A DNA stretch of 64,000 bases from Nocardioides sp. YR527 (GTDB lineage Bacteria; Actinomycetota; Actinomycetes; Propionibacteriales; Nocardioidaceae): NCBI RefSeq assembly GCF_900101045.1, contig NZ_FNFN01000001.1, positions 558,001 to 622,000 of the forward strand, read 5' to 3'. The position numbers and the translations under genes are program-made. Below, in pieces: positions 1-8,698 of the stretch (its first letter is position 1; each line of letters opens with the position of its first letter). A model generated the notes under the pieces. The model saw only the letters and a list, made by a program, of their open reading frames with translations, was not told the DNA's origin and ran no database searches.

Positions 1-368
1 GCCTTGCCCTTGTCCCAGACCTCGGCGATCCGGGTCGAGACGACGGCCTCGCCCGAGGTTGGGATCGGGCCGTTCACCTGGATCTCCTGGGAGCCGTGGA
101 GCACCGAGGCCAGGTCGATGTCGCAGCCCGGCAGGTCGAGCGAGGGCGGTTCGGTGACGTGGAAGGTCGGTGCCACGACCCCGAAGGAGGGCAGCACGGA
201 GAGGGCATCGGAATCGAGCGTGTAGCGCAGCGCGGCCGGGTCGGTCGCGTCGCCGGGACGCGAGCCGGCGCCGATGCCGAGGTGGTAGAGCAGCACGTCG
301 GACGAGGTCCACGAGAACGACTGGGACGGCAGCGACGCGCCGATGGCCTTGGTCGGGTCGATGGGCAT
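1..368 (-). CDS. hsd4B: MaoC-fold enoyl-CoA hydratase Hsd4B-like (5' part only)
   Basis: Only the first 122 codons are present; the gene leaves the window at the left edge. The start ATG (368-366) overlaps the kstD stop as ATGA, so the two are translationally coupled. The N-terminus MPIDPTKAIG, then FSWTSSDVLLYHLGIGAG and VLPSFGVVAPTFH, and the closing VWDKGKA are typical of the N-terminal hot-dog half of the double-MaoC 2-enoyl-CoA hydratase encoded next to kstD in mycobacteria (Rv3538). Family role: hydration of enoyl-CoA intermediates of the steroid side chain. The catalytic D-x4-H motif lies in the missing C-terminal half, so activity cannot be judged here. The context with kstD supports the call. 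Confidence 0.8.
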   Translation of the reverse strand, partial: MPIDPTKAIGASLPSQSFSWTSSDVLLYHLGIGAGSRPGDATDPAALRYTLDSDALSVLPSFGVVAPTFHVTEPPSLDLPGCDIDLASVLHGSQEIQVNGPIPTSGEAVVSTRIAEVWDKGK

Positions 369-2047
369 CAGTTGGTCTCCTTCATGGCGCAGTCCTCGGC
401 AGCCAGGTAGCCGAAGACGAGGGCGGGGCCGATGGTGGCGCCGGGGCCGGCGTAGGTGCGGCCCATGACGGCGGAGGAGACGTTGCCGGCGGCGTACAGG
501 CCCTCGATGGCGGAGCCGTCGGGCCGCAGCACGCGGGCGCGCTTGTCGGTGACCAGGCCGCCCTTCGTGCCGAGGTCGCCGGGGGCCATCTTCACCGCGT
601 AGAACGGCGCCTGGTCGATCACGTTGAGCGAGCAGTTCGGCTTGACGGTGGGGTCGGAGTAGTACTTGTCGTAGGTCGACTCGCCCCGGTGGAAGTCCTC
701 GTCGACGCCCGACTCGGCGAAGCCGTTGAACCGGGCTAGCGTCTCGCGCAGGCCGTCGGCGGGCACCTCGATCTTCTCCGCCAGCGCCTCCACGGTCGAC
801 GCCTTCACGACGACGCCGTCCTTGAGCCAGCGCCCCGGGAAGGGCTGCTTCGGCCCGAGCCCGGCGAAGATGTAGCGGTTGCGGTAACGCTGGTCGAAGA
901 CCAGCCACGCCGGGACGTGGGAGACGCCGGTCTCTTGTCCGCGGTAGATCTCGTGGACGGCCTCGACGTAGGGGAGCGCCTCGTTCATGAACCGCTTGCC
1001 GGCGCCGTTGACGATGATCGAGCCGGGCAGGTTGCGCTCGGCGAGGGCGAACCACGGCCGCCCCGGGAACGGGATCGTCGGGCCCCACCAGGACTCGTCC
1101 ATCAGGTCGGTGTCGGCTCCGGCTGCGATCCCGGCCAGGATCCCGCCGCCGGTGTTGCTGTGGGCGCCGGTGGTCCACTCGACCGAGGTCGGGGCGGGCA
1201 GGTACTTCTCCCGCATCTCCAGGTTCCGCTCGAAGCCGCCGGAGCCGAGGATCACGCCGCGCCGCGCCCGGATCACCGTCGTCGGGCCGTCCTCGCCGCG
1301 GCGTACCTCGACACCGACGACCCGGCCGCCCTCGGTGACCAGGCCGACCAGCTCGGTCTCGTAGCGGATCGGGACGCCGGCGTCGATAAGCCCCTTGCGC
1401 AGCCCGATCGCGAGCGCCGCGCCCATGGCGTACATCTTCTTGCCGCGCAGGCCGGCGAGGATGCGGGCGACCGCGATCTTGACCATCGTGATCGGGCCTC
1501 GGATCGTGCGCATGCCGAGGCTGATCTTGCGGAAGTCGGCCTGGGTGACGACCATGTTGGCCGGCGACTTCGTGTAGGGCGGGTGCAGCCGGCCGAGCTC
1601 CTCGCCGATCACCCGGGCGTCGAGCGGGACCGGCTCGACGGAGCGGCCGGCGCCGCGGCCGCCGGGGGCCTCGGGGTGGTAGTCGGCGTAGTCGGGGACC
1701 CACGTGAACCGCACCGGGGTCTTGTCGCAGACGAAGGAGAGCACCTCCGGGCCGCGGCCGAGGAACGTCTCGCGGCGATCCTTCGGCACGACGTCGCCGA
1801 CGATCGACTCGAGATAGAGGCTGGCGGCCTCGGGGGAGTCCTTCTGGTGGGCCGCCTCGAGGGCGTGGTTGCGGGGGATCCAGACCCCGCCGCCCGAGCG
1901 GGACGTCGAGCCACCGAAGTACGCGCTCTTCTCGATGACCACGGTCTCGAGCCCGTGACGGCGCGCGGCCGCCAGTGCGGCGGTCATCCCGGCGCCTCCG
2001 GCGCCCACGACCACGACGTCGTAGGTCTCCTCGTCGGACTGTCCCAT
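368..2047 (-). CDS. kstD: 3-ketosteroid delta1-dehydrogenase KstD
   Basis: Flavoprotein of 559 residues that introduces the C1-C2 double bond in ring A of 3-ketosteroids, a step needed for opening of ring B. Seen: an FAD-binding VVVVGAGGAG near residues 11-20, and near the C-terminus GRTYAGPGATIGPAL with Tyr532 and Gly536 matching catalytic Y487/G491 of Rhodococcus KstD1. The ATG at 2047 is chosen because GAGGAG lies 4 bases upstream; a TTG four codons earlier overlaps that ribosome site. A KstR box (2092-2105) lies upstream, and the next gene is an hsd4B-like hydratase, the same pair as Rv3537-Rv3538. It is divergent from the hsa operon. Length fits the family (510-565 aa). Confidence 0.95.
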   Translation of the reverse strand: MGQSDEETYDVVVVGAGGAGMTAALAAARRHGLETVVIEKSAYFGGSTSRSGGGVWIPRNHALEAAHQKDSPEAASLYLESIVGDVVPKDRRETFLGRGPEVLSFVCDKTPVRFTWVPDYADYHPEAPGGRGAGRSVEPVPLDARVIGEELGRLHPPYTKSPANMVVTQADFRKISLGMRTIRGPITMVKIAVARILAGLRGKKMYAMGAALAIGLRKGLIDAGVPIRYETELVGLVTEGGRVVGVEVRRGEDGPTTVIRARRGVILGSGGFERNLEMREKYLPAPTSVEWTTGAHSNTGGGILAGIAAGADTDLMDESWWGPTIPFPGRPWFALAERNLPGSIIVNGAGKRFMNEALPYVEAVHEIYRGQETGVSHVPAWLVFDQRYRNRYIFAGLGPKQPFPGRWLKDGVVVKASTVEALAEKIEVPADGLRETLARFNGFAESGVDEDFHRGESTYDKYYSDPTVKPNCSLNVIDQAPFYAVKMAPGDLGTKGGLVTDKRARVLRPDGSAIEGLYAAGNVSSAVMGRTYAGPGATIGPALVFGYLAAEDCAMKETN

Positions 2048-2091
2048 GGTGCTCCTCAACCTCGTGCCATCAGGCGGCGCTATCTAAGAAC

Positions 2092-2105
2092 TGAAACACG
2101 TTCTA
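2092..2105. promoter_or_regulatory. KstR operator, kstD side
   Basis: TGAAACACGTTCTA fits TnnAACnnGTTnnA exactly. It lies 44 bp upstream of the kstD start and 59 bp from a second box that serves hsaA, so each divergent gene appears to have its own operator. Confidence 0.85.
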
Positions 2106-2150
2106 CCATAGACGACAGTCGACGAAACACGCCCAGGGACTCGACAAAAC

Positions 2151-2164
2151 TGAAACGTGTTCTA
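2151..2164. promoter_or_regulatory. KstR operator, hsaA side
   Basis: TGAAACGTGTTCTA fits the KstR consensus. Its last two bases begin TAGTAT, a plausible -10 element for hsaADCB, so bound repressor would block polymerase. The hsaA start is 73 bp downstream. Confidence 0.87.
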
Positions 2165-2237
2165 GTATTGATCCATCGGCAGCGCACCAACCGCGCCGTC
2201 CGAGGACATCTGGGACACCATGCAGGAAGGCAGAGCG

Positions 2238-3431
2238 GTGAGCGAACCGACACAGCGCCCCCACAAGGACGCACAGACCGTCAGGGACGGGGTGCAGGAC
2301 CTGCTGCCCACGATCAGGGACCGTGCGGAGGAGACCGAGCGTCTCCGGGTCGTGCCCGAGTCGAGCGTCAAGGAGCTGGAGGAGGTCGGCTTCTTCAAAC
2401 TGCTGCAGCCGACCCGGTTCGGCGGTCTCGAGGCGGACCCGGTCGACTTCTACACCTGTGTGCGCGACATCGCCTCGGCGTGCGGATCGACCGGCTGGGT
2501 CTCCAGCGTCCTGGGCGTGCACCCCTGGCAGATCGCGCTCTTCGACGACGAGGCCCAGCAGGCGGTCTGGGGTGAGGATCCCGACACGCGCGTCTCCTCC
2601 TCCTATGCACCGGTGGGCAAGGCGGCTATCACCGAGGGCGGATTCAACCTCTCCGGGCGCTGGTCGTTCTCCTCCGGCTGCGCACACGCGACCTGGGTGC
2701 TGCTCGGTGGCCTCGTCTTCAACGACGAGGGCCACGTGGTCGACTTCCGTACGTTCCTGGTGCCGCGCGCCAGCTACGAGATCGTCGACGTCTGGAACGT
2801 CGTCGGCCTGGCCGGCACCGGCTCCAACGACATCGTGGTCGAGGACGTCTTCATCCCGGAGGCCTTCACGCTCTCGATGGCCGAGACCGGACGCTGCAAG
2901 GGCCCCGGTCAGGCGGTCAACACCGGCGACCTCTACAAGCTGCAGTTCCACTCGCTGTTCACCACCACGATCACCACGCCGATCATCGGCATGGCTCGCG
3001 GCGCCTACGAGGAGCACGTGACCATGCAGCAGAACAGGGTCCGTGCCTCCTACGGTGAGAAGGCATCCCTGGACCCCTTCGCCGCCGTACGCGTGGCGAC
3101 CGCCTCTTCCGACATCGACGCCGCCTGGGCGCTGCTGATGGGCAACATCCGCGAGCAGCAGGCCTACGTCGCCCGCGGGGAGAAGATCCCGATCACCCAG
3201 CGGCTGCGGATCCGCCGTGACCAGGTCCTCGGCACCCAGCGGGCGATCGACGCGATCGACCTGCTCTTCGAGGCCTCCGGCGGCCGCGCGCTGGCTTCGG
3301 GCACGCCCCTGCAGCGCGCCTGGCGCGATGCCCACGCGGGCCGTGTCCACGCGGCCAACGACCCCGAGCGGGCGCTGCAGATGTACGGCGCCTCGGAGTT
3401 CGGGCACAAGGTCGACCCGGGGATGTACTGA
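2238..3431 (+). CDS. hsaA: 3-HSA hydroxylase, oxygenase subunit HsaA
   Basis: Flavin-dependent monooxygenase that hydroxylates 3-HSA, the phenolic seco-steroid formed after ring B opening, to the catechol 3,4-DHSA using reduced flavin from HsaB. The 397-residue product has the acyl-CoA-dehydrogenase-like fold of the group D monooxygenases. Recognisable stretches are FKLLQPTRFGGLE, GSTGWVSSVLGVHPW, FSSGCAHATWVLLGG, GLAGTGSNDIVVEDVFIPE and the C-terminal EFGHKVDPGMY. The GTG at 2238 is preferred because AGGAAGG lies 6 bases upstream; an in-frame ATG at 2220 has no clear site. The order hsaA-hsaD-hsaC-hsaB is that of M. tuberculosis. The stop overlaps the hsaD start as ATGA. Confidence 0.95.
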   Translation: MSEPTQRPHKDAQTVRDGVQDLLPTIRDRAEETERLRVVPESSVKELEEVGFFKLLQPTRFGGLEADPVDFYTCVRDIASACGSTGWVSSVLGVHPWQIALFDDEAQQAVWGEDPDTRVSSSYAPVGKAAITEGGFNLSGRWSFSSGCAHATWVLLGGLVFNDEGHVVDFRTFLVPRASYEIVDVWNVVGLAGTGSNDIVVEDVFIPEAFTLSMAETGRCKGPGQAVNTGDLYKLQFHSLFTTTITTPIIGMARGAYEEHVTMQQNRVRASYGEKASLDPFAAVRVATASSDIDAAWALLMGNIREQQAYVARGEKIPITQRLRIRRDQVLGTQRAIDAIDLLFEASGGRALASGTPLQRAWRDAHAGRVHAANDPERALQMYGASEFGHKVDPGMY

Positions 3432-4333
3432 TGGCGCTCGTGAAGGAGGACGTCGCCCACGACGTCGCGATCAAGACCGAGGCCGCGGGCGAGATCACGC
3501 TGCGCTACTACGATCTCGGGTCGCCGGCCGATGACCGCCTGCCGCTCGTCATGCTTCACGGCGGGGGTCCCGGGGCCTCGTCGTGGTCCAACTTCGGCTC
3601 CGCGCTGGAGGGCTTCGCGGCCGACTTTCGCACGATCCTGGTCGACCAGCCGGGCTTCGGCGCCTCCGACAAGCCGGAGGTGGTGGGCAACTACTACCGC
3701 TTCGCCGGCGACGCGGTGATCGCCCTCCTCGACGAGCTGGGCCTGGAGAAGGTGCACCTGCTGGGCAACTCGCTCGGCGGCGGGACCGCGATGCGGATCG
3801 CTCTCACCTATCCGGAACGAGTGGGCCGGCTGGTGCTGATGGGGCCGGGCGGGCTCTCGCTCAACCTCTTCCATGCCGATCCCACCGAGGGCGTACAACG
3901 CCTGATGGACTTCTCCGGCGACCCGACCCGGGAGGCGCTCAAGGCGTTCATCTCGACGATGGTCGTGAACCAGAAGCTGGTCACCGACGAGCTGGTCGAG
4001 GAGCGGTTCGCGGACGCGACCGCGCCCGGTGCACGCGAGGCGATGGCGTCGATGGGATGGTCGTTCTACAACCCCGAGACGGCCGAGGACGGCATGCTGT
4101 GGCGCGAGGCGCACCGGCTCAAGCACCACACCCTGCTCACCTGGGGACGCGAGGACCGGGTCAACCCTCTCGACGGCGCGTTCCCCGCCCTGAAGCTGAT
4201 CCCCAAGGCGCAGCTGCATGTCTTCCCGCGATGTGGGCACTGGGCACAGATCGAGGCGGCCGACGAGTTCCGCGAGGTCGCCGTCTCGTTCTTGAAGCGG
4301 CACCGCGAACGCAATCCCGAGGAGAAGTCATGA
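3431..4333 (+). CDS. hsaD: 4,9-DSHA hydrolase HsaD
   Basis: Meta-cleavage-product hydrolase of the alpha/beta-hydrolase fold. It cuts the C-C bond of 4,9-DSHA, the product of HsaC, giving HIP (the C/D-ring propionate) and 2-hydroxyhexa-2,4-dienoate. The 300-residue product shows the oxyanion HGGGPGASSW, the nucleophile elbow GNSLGGG with Ser114, Asp242 in GREDRV and His270 in CGHWAQ. These positions are within one residue of the catalytic triad of the mycobacterial enzyme. It lies between hsaA and hsaC with 1- and 4-base overlaps. An alternative MCP hydrolase (BphD type) is unlikely given the setting. Confidence 0.95.
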   Translation: MALVKEDVAHDVAIKTEAAGEITLRYYDLGSPADDRLPLVMLHGGGPGASSWSNFGSALEGFAADFRTILVDQPGFGASDKPEVVGNYYRFAGDAVIALLDELGLEKVHLLGNSLGGGTAMRIALTYPERVGRLVLMGPGGLSLNLFHADPTEGVQRLMDFSGDPTREALKAFISTMVVNQKLVTDELVEERFADATAPGAREAMASMGWSFYNPETAEDGMLWREAHRLKHHTLLTWGREDRVNPLDGAFPALKLIPKAQLHVFPRCGHWAQIEAADEFREVAVSFLKRHRERNPEEKS

Positions 4334-5229
4334 CGATCGACCTGAAGTCGATGGGATACGTACGCGTCACCAGCACCGACCTGGAGGCGTGGCGTACGTT
4401 CGCGGAGAAGGTCCTCGGGCTGGTGACGGCCAAGGGTCCGAACCCGGAGCACCTCTACTACCGCATCGACGAGGTCTCGGCCCGGCTCGTGATCGAGCCG
4501 GGCGAGGTGGACCAGCTCGGCTGCGTGGGCTGGGAGGTCGCCGACCACACCGCGCTGGCGCAGGCCCGCGAGCACCTGGAGAAGTCCGGGGTCGAGGTGG
4601 AGGAGGGCACCCCCGAGGAGCTCGCCGAGCGCCGGGTGCAGGAGATGCTGCGCTTCCGCGACCCCTTCGACAACGTCTTCGAGCTCTTCCACGGCATCAC
4701 CTACGAGCGCCGTCCCGCGGTCTCGCCCTACGGCCACACCTTCGTGACCGGTGAGCAGGGGATGGGCCACGTGGTGATCCCGGTCTCCGACGACGTCGAG
4801 GCGCTGGAGTTCTACCGCGACACGCTCGGGTTCCGGCTGCGCGACTCGATGAGCATGCCCGGCGAGTTCGCCGGCAAGGAGCCGGGCACGAAGATCTGGC
4901 TGCGCTTCCTCGGGATCAACCCGCGTCACCACTCGCTGGCGTTCCTGCCCTTCCCCAACGACTCCAAGTGCGTCCACATCATGCTCGAGGTCGACAAGCT
5001 CGACGACGTCGGCCGAGCGCTGGAGCGGGTGAAGAAGTACGGTGCGAAGCTGTCGGCGACGCTCGGGCGGCACATGAACGACGAGATGGTCTCCTTCTAC
5101 GTGAAGTCCCCGGGTGGTTTCGACATCGAGTTCGGCACCGAGGGACTGCAGGTCGACGACCAGAGGTGGGTCGCCCGGGAGTCCACGGCCGTCTCGTACT
5201 GGGGTCACGACTTCGGCGTAGGCCAGTGA
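4330..5229 (+). CDS. hsaC: 3,4-DHSA extradiol dioxygenase HsaC
   Basis: Type I, iron(II)-dependent extradiol dioxygenase that opens ring A of the catecholic steroid 3,4-DHSA by meta cleavage. The 299-residue product has the two-domain vicinal-oxygen-chelate build. Iron ligands read as His147 (GMGHVVIPV), His216 (CVHIMLEV) and Glu267 (FDIEFG). Conserved active-site residues appear at His201 (HHSLAF) and Tyr257 (SFYVKSPGG). It starts within the hsaD stop (ATGA) and ends 6 bases before hsaB. Length and ligand spacing match HsaC rather than a phenol-type BphC. Confidence 0.95.
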   Translation: MTIDLKSMGYVRVTSTDLEAWRTFAEKVLGLVTAKGPNPEHLYYRIDEVSARLVIEPGEVDQLGCVGWEVADHTALAQAREHLEKSGVEVEEGTPEELAERRVQEMLRFRDPFDNVFELFHGITYERRPAVSPYGHTFVTGEQGMGHVVIPVSDDVEALEFYRDTLGFRLRDSMSMPGEFAGKEPGTKIWLRFLGINPRHHSLAFLPFPNDSKCVHIMLEVDKLDDVGRALERVKKYGAKLSATLGRHMNDEMVSFYVKSPGGFDIEFGTEGLQVDDQRWVARESTAVSYWGHDFGVGQ

Positions 5230-5235
5230 TCGGGT

Positions 5236-5841
5236 ATGCGTATAGAGGTGCCTGACGGGATGTCTCCCGATGCCGCCGAGAGCTGGCCGCATCCCGAGCT
5301 GATCGAGTCCTTCCACGGTCGCTTCGACTTCGAGGCGCCACCGTCCCCGCCGGAGACCCCTGCCGACGCGGAGGCGGACGGCCGGTTCCGTACGGTGCTG
5401 GGCCGGTTCGCCTCCGGGGTCACGGTGATCGCGGCGCAGACCGCGGAGGGGCCGGTCGGGATGACCTGCCAGTCGTTCTCCTCGGTCTCGCTGCGGCCGC
5501 CGCTGATCCTCTTCGCGCCGACGAAGTCGTCGCGCGCCTGGGCCCGGATCCGTCGCGCCGGGCATTTCTCGGTCAACATCCTCGCCGCCGGCCAGGAAGC
5601 GGTCTCGAACCAGTTCGCCTCGCGTGCCGCGGACAAGTACGCCGACATCTCCTGGACTCCGTCGCCCCACCACGGCGACCCGCACCTCGAAGGAGCCGTC
5701 GGCTATCTCGACTGCGCGGTCCACTCGGTCCACGAGGAGGGCGACCACTACCTCGTCGTCGGCCGCGTCCTGGACCTCGAGGAGGGCACCGCCACCGAGC
5801 CGCTGCTGTTCTTCCGCAGCAACTACCGAGAGCTGGGCTGA
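5236..5841 (+). CDS. hsaB: flavin reductase HsaB
   Basis: NADH:flavin oxidoreductase of the HpaC/DIM6 family that supplies reduced flavin to HsaA. The 201-residue product has a variable 45-residue leader, then the family core FRTVLGRFASGVTVIAA, GMTCQSFSSVSLRPPLIL, FSVNILAAGQEAVSNQF and a final LFFRSNYREL. It closes the hsaADCB operon 6 bases after hsaC and ends 13 bases from an oppositely oriented gene, so the operon stops here. A reductase for another flavin monooxygenase is possible in principle, but HsaA is the immediate partner. Confidence 0.92.
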   Translation: MRIEVPDGMSPDAAESWPHPELIESFHGRFDFEAPPSPPETPADAEADGRFRTVLGRFASGVTVIAAQTAEGPVGMTCQSFSSVSLRPPLILFAPTKSSRAWARIRRAGHFSVNILAAGQEAVSNQFASRAADKYADISWTPSPHHGDPHLEGAVGYLDCAVHSVHEEGDHYLVVGRVLDLEEGTATEPLLFFRSNYRELG

Positions 5842-5854
5842 GGGCGGAGCGGGG

Positions 5855-6268
5855 TCAGGGAAGCTCGTCGAGGCGGCGGATCGCGGCCGCCTCGTCAGGA
5901 TCGGGTTCGGGCTCGTCGAGGAAGGCCCCGGTCACCTCGACGGCGACATCGGGGGCCAGCCGCTTGAGGCTCATCGCGAGCACGTTGGCGTCGTTCCACA
6001 GCCGTGCGCCGCGGGCGATCCACGGCTCCCAGGCCAGTGCGGCGCGGACACCGGGGACCTTGTTGGCCGCGATCGCCGTCCCGGTGCCGGTCCAGCACAT
6101 CACCACACCGATGTCGGCGCGGCCCTCGACGACCGCCCGGCCGATGCCGGCGCCCAGGTCTGGCCAGGAGGTGGTGGTGAGCACCTCCACCTCTCCGCGC
6201 TCGCGCAGGTGGTCGAGCACCGCCCGTGTGGTCTCGTTCTCGTCATCGGCGCCGAACACGATCCGCAT
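5855..6268 (-). CDS. RpiB/LacA-family sugar-phosphate isomerase-like protein
   Basis: A 137-residue protein of the ribose-5-phosphate isomerase B/galactose-6-phosphate isomerase fold. Seen: N-terminal MRIVFGADDENETTRAVLDHL, the VVMCWTGTGTAIAANKVPGVRAAL segment around residues 65-85 (RpiB-like GCGTGIGMSIAANK), and NDANVLAMSLKRLAPDVA near 100. The usual catalytic Cys and the His of the RpiB N-terminal motif are partly replaced, so activity on ribose-5-phosphate is uncertain. It converges on hsaB with a 13-bp gap and has no KstR box of its own. A link to steroid catabolism rests on position only. Confidence 0.7.
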   Translation of the reverse strand: MRIVFGADDENETTRAVLDHLRERGEVEVLTTTSWPDLGAGIGRAVVEGRADIGVVMCWTGTGTAIAANKVPGVRAALAWEPWIARGARLWNDANVLAMSLKRLAPDVAVEVTGAFLDEPEPDPDEAAAIRRLDELP

Positions 6269-6442
6269 GGTCCACAACCTATCCTCGGCCGCCACGTCCA
6301 GGGGTAGCGTCGGCGATCCTCGCCTGTCACACCCTGGTCTACTCCGACGATCCCACGGCCTGGTCGCGATGGTCCGGGTCCCCGGGGCCGACGACATCCA
6401 GATCTACCAGCCACGGCACCGCACGGCGTACGACGCCTGAGC

Positions 6443-6895
6443 TCAGGCGTGGGTGGCCGGTCCGCCCGGGCCGGTGAACTTGGCGCTGGGCTGGTCCTTG
6501 AGGCTGGTGGTGAGCTCCCAGGTGCGCTGGTAGCCGGTGTGGGAGATCCGCCAGCCCTGGGGCGTACGGGCGTAGCGGTCCTCGTAGAAGGCGGCGCCCT
6601 CGAGAGCGAACCCGAAGGCGGCGGCGAAGACCTTGTCGTGGAGGTACCAGCGGCCGGTGGCGATGTCGCCGTCGACGGCGATCTCGGGGTGATGGAGGTG
6701 GTGCATCGTGATGATCGTGTCGGGCAGATTGGTGCGCATGTAGTCGACCAGCTCGCCCGGTGAGGTGAACGAGAGCCCGGCGTAGTCGGCGGTGGCGTCA
6801 TCGCTGAAGCAGGTGGCGAACTCATCCCACTGCTTGGTGTCGAGGAGGCGTACGTAGCGGTACTTCAGCTGCTCGATCTCCCTGGTGTCACTCAT
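6443..6895 (-). CDS. SnoaL/NTF2-like protein
   Basis: A 150-residue protein of the SnoaL-like cone fold (the fold of ketosteroid isomerases and small dehydratases). Seen: EIEQLKYRYVRLLDTKQWDE and CFSDDATADYAG at the N-terminus, HHLHHPEIAVDGDIATGRWY centrally, and YARTPQGWRISHTGYQRTWE at the end. The start codon lies 13 bp from a KstR box shared with the divergent hydrolase gene, so it is probably steroid-induced. Possible roles are isomerisation or dehydration of a steroid or acyl intermediate; the substrate cannot be read from sequence. Confidence 0.75.
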   Translation of the reverse strand: MSDTREIEQLKYRYVRLLDTKQWDEFATCFSDDATADYAGLSFTSPGELVDYMRTNLPDTIITMHHLHHPEIAVDGDIATGRWYLHDKVFAAAFGFALEGAAFYEDRYARTPQGWRISHTGYQRTWELTTSLKDQPSAKFTGPGGPATHA

Positions 6896-6908
6896 GGACC
6901 AAGCATAG

Positions 6909-6922
6909 TAGAACGTGTTCTA
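6909..6922. promoter_or_regulatory. KstR operator, shared divergent
   Basis: TAGAACGTGTTCTA is an exact KstR consensus site between the SnoaL-like gene (start 6895, minus) and the hydrolase gene (start 7008, plus). A single box appears to control both directions. On the minus strand TACTAT at the box edge could act as the -10. Confidence 0.87.
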
Positions 6923-7007
6923 CAAATGGGCGGCTGTGGGCTGCCGTTCTGCCACCGGTCGGCCGGATGTCACGACGAGGACCGTCTGCCAGGTGCAGGA
7001 TCAAGGT

Positions 7008-7856
7008 GTGGACGCGATGGTCGAGCTGCGCGAGCGGCGGGCGGCGCTGCTGGCGAACCGCCATCTGACCTGGGTCTTCGGGACCGACGGACCGGGGGTA
7101 CGGGTGGGCGAGGAGTGGGCCGGTGGCATCCGGCTGCGGGTGTGCACCCCGCGCTCCGGTGCGACCTCGCAGCGGCCGATCGTGCTGGTCCTGCACGGCG
7201 GTGGCTGGTGCTGGGGCTCGCCCGAGCAGTCCCGCTGGATGGCCGGGCGGATCGCGGCCCGCACCGGGGCCGTCGTGGTGGCGCCGGCCTACCGGCTCGC
7301 GCCGGAGCATCCCCATCCCGCGGCCGTCGATGACTGCTGGGCGGTTCTTCGGTGGCTGGTGGCGAACGCCGACCACCTCGGCGCCGATCCCGACCGGATC
7401 GCGGTGATGGGCGACAGCGCCGGCGGAACGCTCGCGGCCGTCCTCGCCCTGCGCGCCCGCGACGAGGGCGGACCCCGGATCCGCGGCCAGGTGCTGATCT
7501 ATCCGCTCGTCGACCTCGTCGGCCTGCGAGGCCCGGGGCTTGGCAGCATCGTGGAGACCTACCTGGGCGGTGACGCGTCGCGCGCCGAGGCGTGGTCGGT
7601 CTCGCCGCTGCGAGCCGAGTCCCATGTGGGCCTGCCGCCCGCCCTGGTCCTCACCGCGCGCTTCGACCCGCTGCGCCCGCACGCCGAGCGCTACGCCGAG
7701 GCGCTGCGTACGGCTGGGGTGGAGGTCGCCGTGCACTGTCCGGACCTGGCGACCCATGCCTACCTCACCCTGCCCGGCCTCTCGCCGGCCTCGCGAGGAG
7801 GTCTGGCCCGAGTGGTGAGCTTCCTCGGCGGCGTACTCGGCAGCCGGGTCAGCTGA
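7008..7856 (+). CDS. HSL-family alpha/beta hydrolase (lipase/esterase)
   Basis: A 282-residue carboxylesterase of the hormone-sensitive-lipase group. Seen: the oxyanion motif HGGGW at residues 63-67, YRLAPEHPHPAAVDD, the nucleophile elbow GDSAGG with Ser137, RFDPLRPHAERYAEAL with the likely acid, and THAYLTLP with the likely catalytic His. The GTG at 7008 is chosen because AGGA lies 7 bases upstream; ATG at 7017 is the alternative. It shares a KstR box with the divergent SnoaL-like gene. It may hydrolyse steroid esters or a ring-opened lactone, but that is inferred from regulation only. It overlaps the convergent LLM gene by 8 bp. Confidence 0.85.
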   Translation: MDAMVELRERRAALLANRHLTWVFGTDGPGVRVGEEWAGGIRLRVCTPRSGATSQRPIVLVLHGGGWCWGSPEQSRWMAGRIAARTGAVVVAPAYRLAPEHPHPAAVDDCWAVLRWLVANADHLGADPDRIAVMGDSAGGTLAAVLALRARDEGGPRIRGQVLIYPLVDLVGLRGPGLGSIVETYLGGDASRAEAWSVSPLRAESHVGLPPALVLTARFDPLRPHAERYAEALRTAGVEVAVHCPDLATHAYLTLPGLSPASRGGLARVVSFLGGVLGSRVS

Positions 7857-8688
7857 GGTCGAGGCGGCCGGCGAGCTTGTCGAGGTAGGTGAGTACGCCG
7901 GCCGGCTCGGTGTCGGGGACGCCCCAGATCAGCTCGTCGGCCACCGACCACTCGGCCAGGTCGTCGGGCGTCGGCCGCTTCGCGACGAGCACACGGACCT
8001 CGGGCTTGCCCTCGCGGCCGGCCGACTCCCACTCGTCCTGCAGCGTCTTCACCTTGTCGCCGATGCCGGCCTCGGTCGGGGTCGACATCCAGCCCTCCGC
8101 GTTGCGGGCGATCCAGCGCAGCGTCTTGGGGCCGCCGCCGGCGCCGACGATCGTCGGGATCCGGCCCTGCGGCGGCTTCGGGTACGCCCAGGACGGCCCG
8201 AAGGAGACGAACTCTCCCGCATAGGCGGCCTCCTCCTCGGTCCACAGCGCCCGCATCGCCTCCAGGTACTCCTTCAGCGCGGTGCGCTTGCGGTCGCCCG
8301 GGATGCCGTGGTCGGCGAGCTCGTCGGTGTTCCAGCCGAACCCGACCCCCAGCGAGACCCGGCCGCCGGAGAGGTGGTCGAGGGTGGCGATCGTCTTGGC
8401 CAGCGTGATCGGGTCGGACTCGACCGGCAGTGCGACCGCCGTGGAGAGCCCGATCCGCGAGGTCACCGCGGCGCAGGTCCCGAGCGTGACCCAGGGGTCG
8501 AGCGTACGCAGGTAGCGGTCGTCGGGGAGCTCGGCGCCGCCGGTCGGGTGCAGGGCGTCGCGGCGCACCGGGATGTGGGTGTGCTCGGGCACGTAGAACG
8601 TGTCGAAGCCGCGCTCCTCGGCGGCGGAGGCGAGCTCGGCGGGCGTGATGCCGCGGTCCGAGGTGAACAGGACGATGCCGTGGCGCAT
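7849..8688 (-). CDS. luciferase-like F420-dependent oxidoreductase
   Basis: A 279-residue LLM-class flavin/F420 oxidoreductase. Seen: MRHGIVLFTSDRGITPAELA, TFYVPEHTHIP, the conserved SDPITLAKTIATLDHLSGGR and LGVGFGWNTDEL in the first half, and PTIVGAGGGPKTLRWIARNAEGWM around residues 175-200. It belongs to the group often annotated TIGR03619 (Rv-type probable F420 enzymes). The start lies 10 bp from a KstR box, with TACTGT as a -10 placed 6 bases before the ATG, suggesting a leaderless message. The substrate is unknown; reduction or oxidation of a steroid ketone or enoyl group is plausible. Confidence 0.82.
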   Translation of the reverse strand: MRHGIVLFTSDRGITPAELASAAEERGFDTFYVPEHTHIPVRRDALHPTGGAELPDDRYLRTLDPWVTLGTCAAVTSRIGLSTAVALPVESDPITLAKTIATLDHLSGGRVSLGVGFGWNTDELADHGIPGDRKRTALKEYLEAMRALWTEEEAAYAGEFVSFGPSWAYPKPPQGRIPTIVGAGGGPKTLRWIARNAEGWMSTPTEAGIGDKVKTLQDEWESAGREGKPEVRVLVAKRPTPDDLAEWSVADELIWGVPDTEPAGVLTYLDKLAGRLDLS

Positions 8689-8698
8689 GACACAACAG

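Noticed and set aside
2103..3407. Long open frames antisense to hsaA and other genes throughout the window
   Set aside because: These are shadows produced by high GC at third codon positions; their translations are Arg/Gly/Ala/Asp-rich without recognisable domains, while the opposite strands carry clear enzyme motifs.
4330..5229. hsaC as an aromatic-ring (biphenyl-type) extradiol dioxygenase
   Set aside because: Gene order hsaA-hsaD-hsaC-hsaB and the KstR box before the operon make the steroid assignment far more likely.
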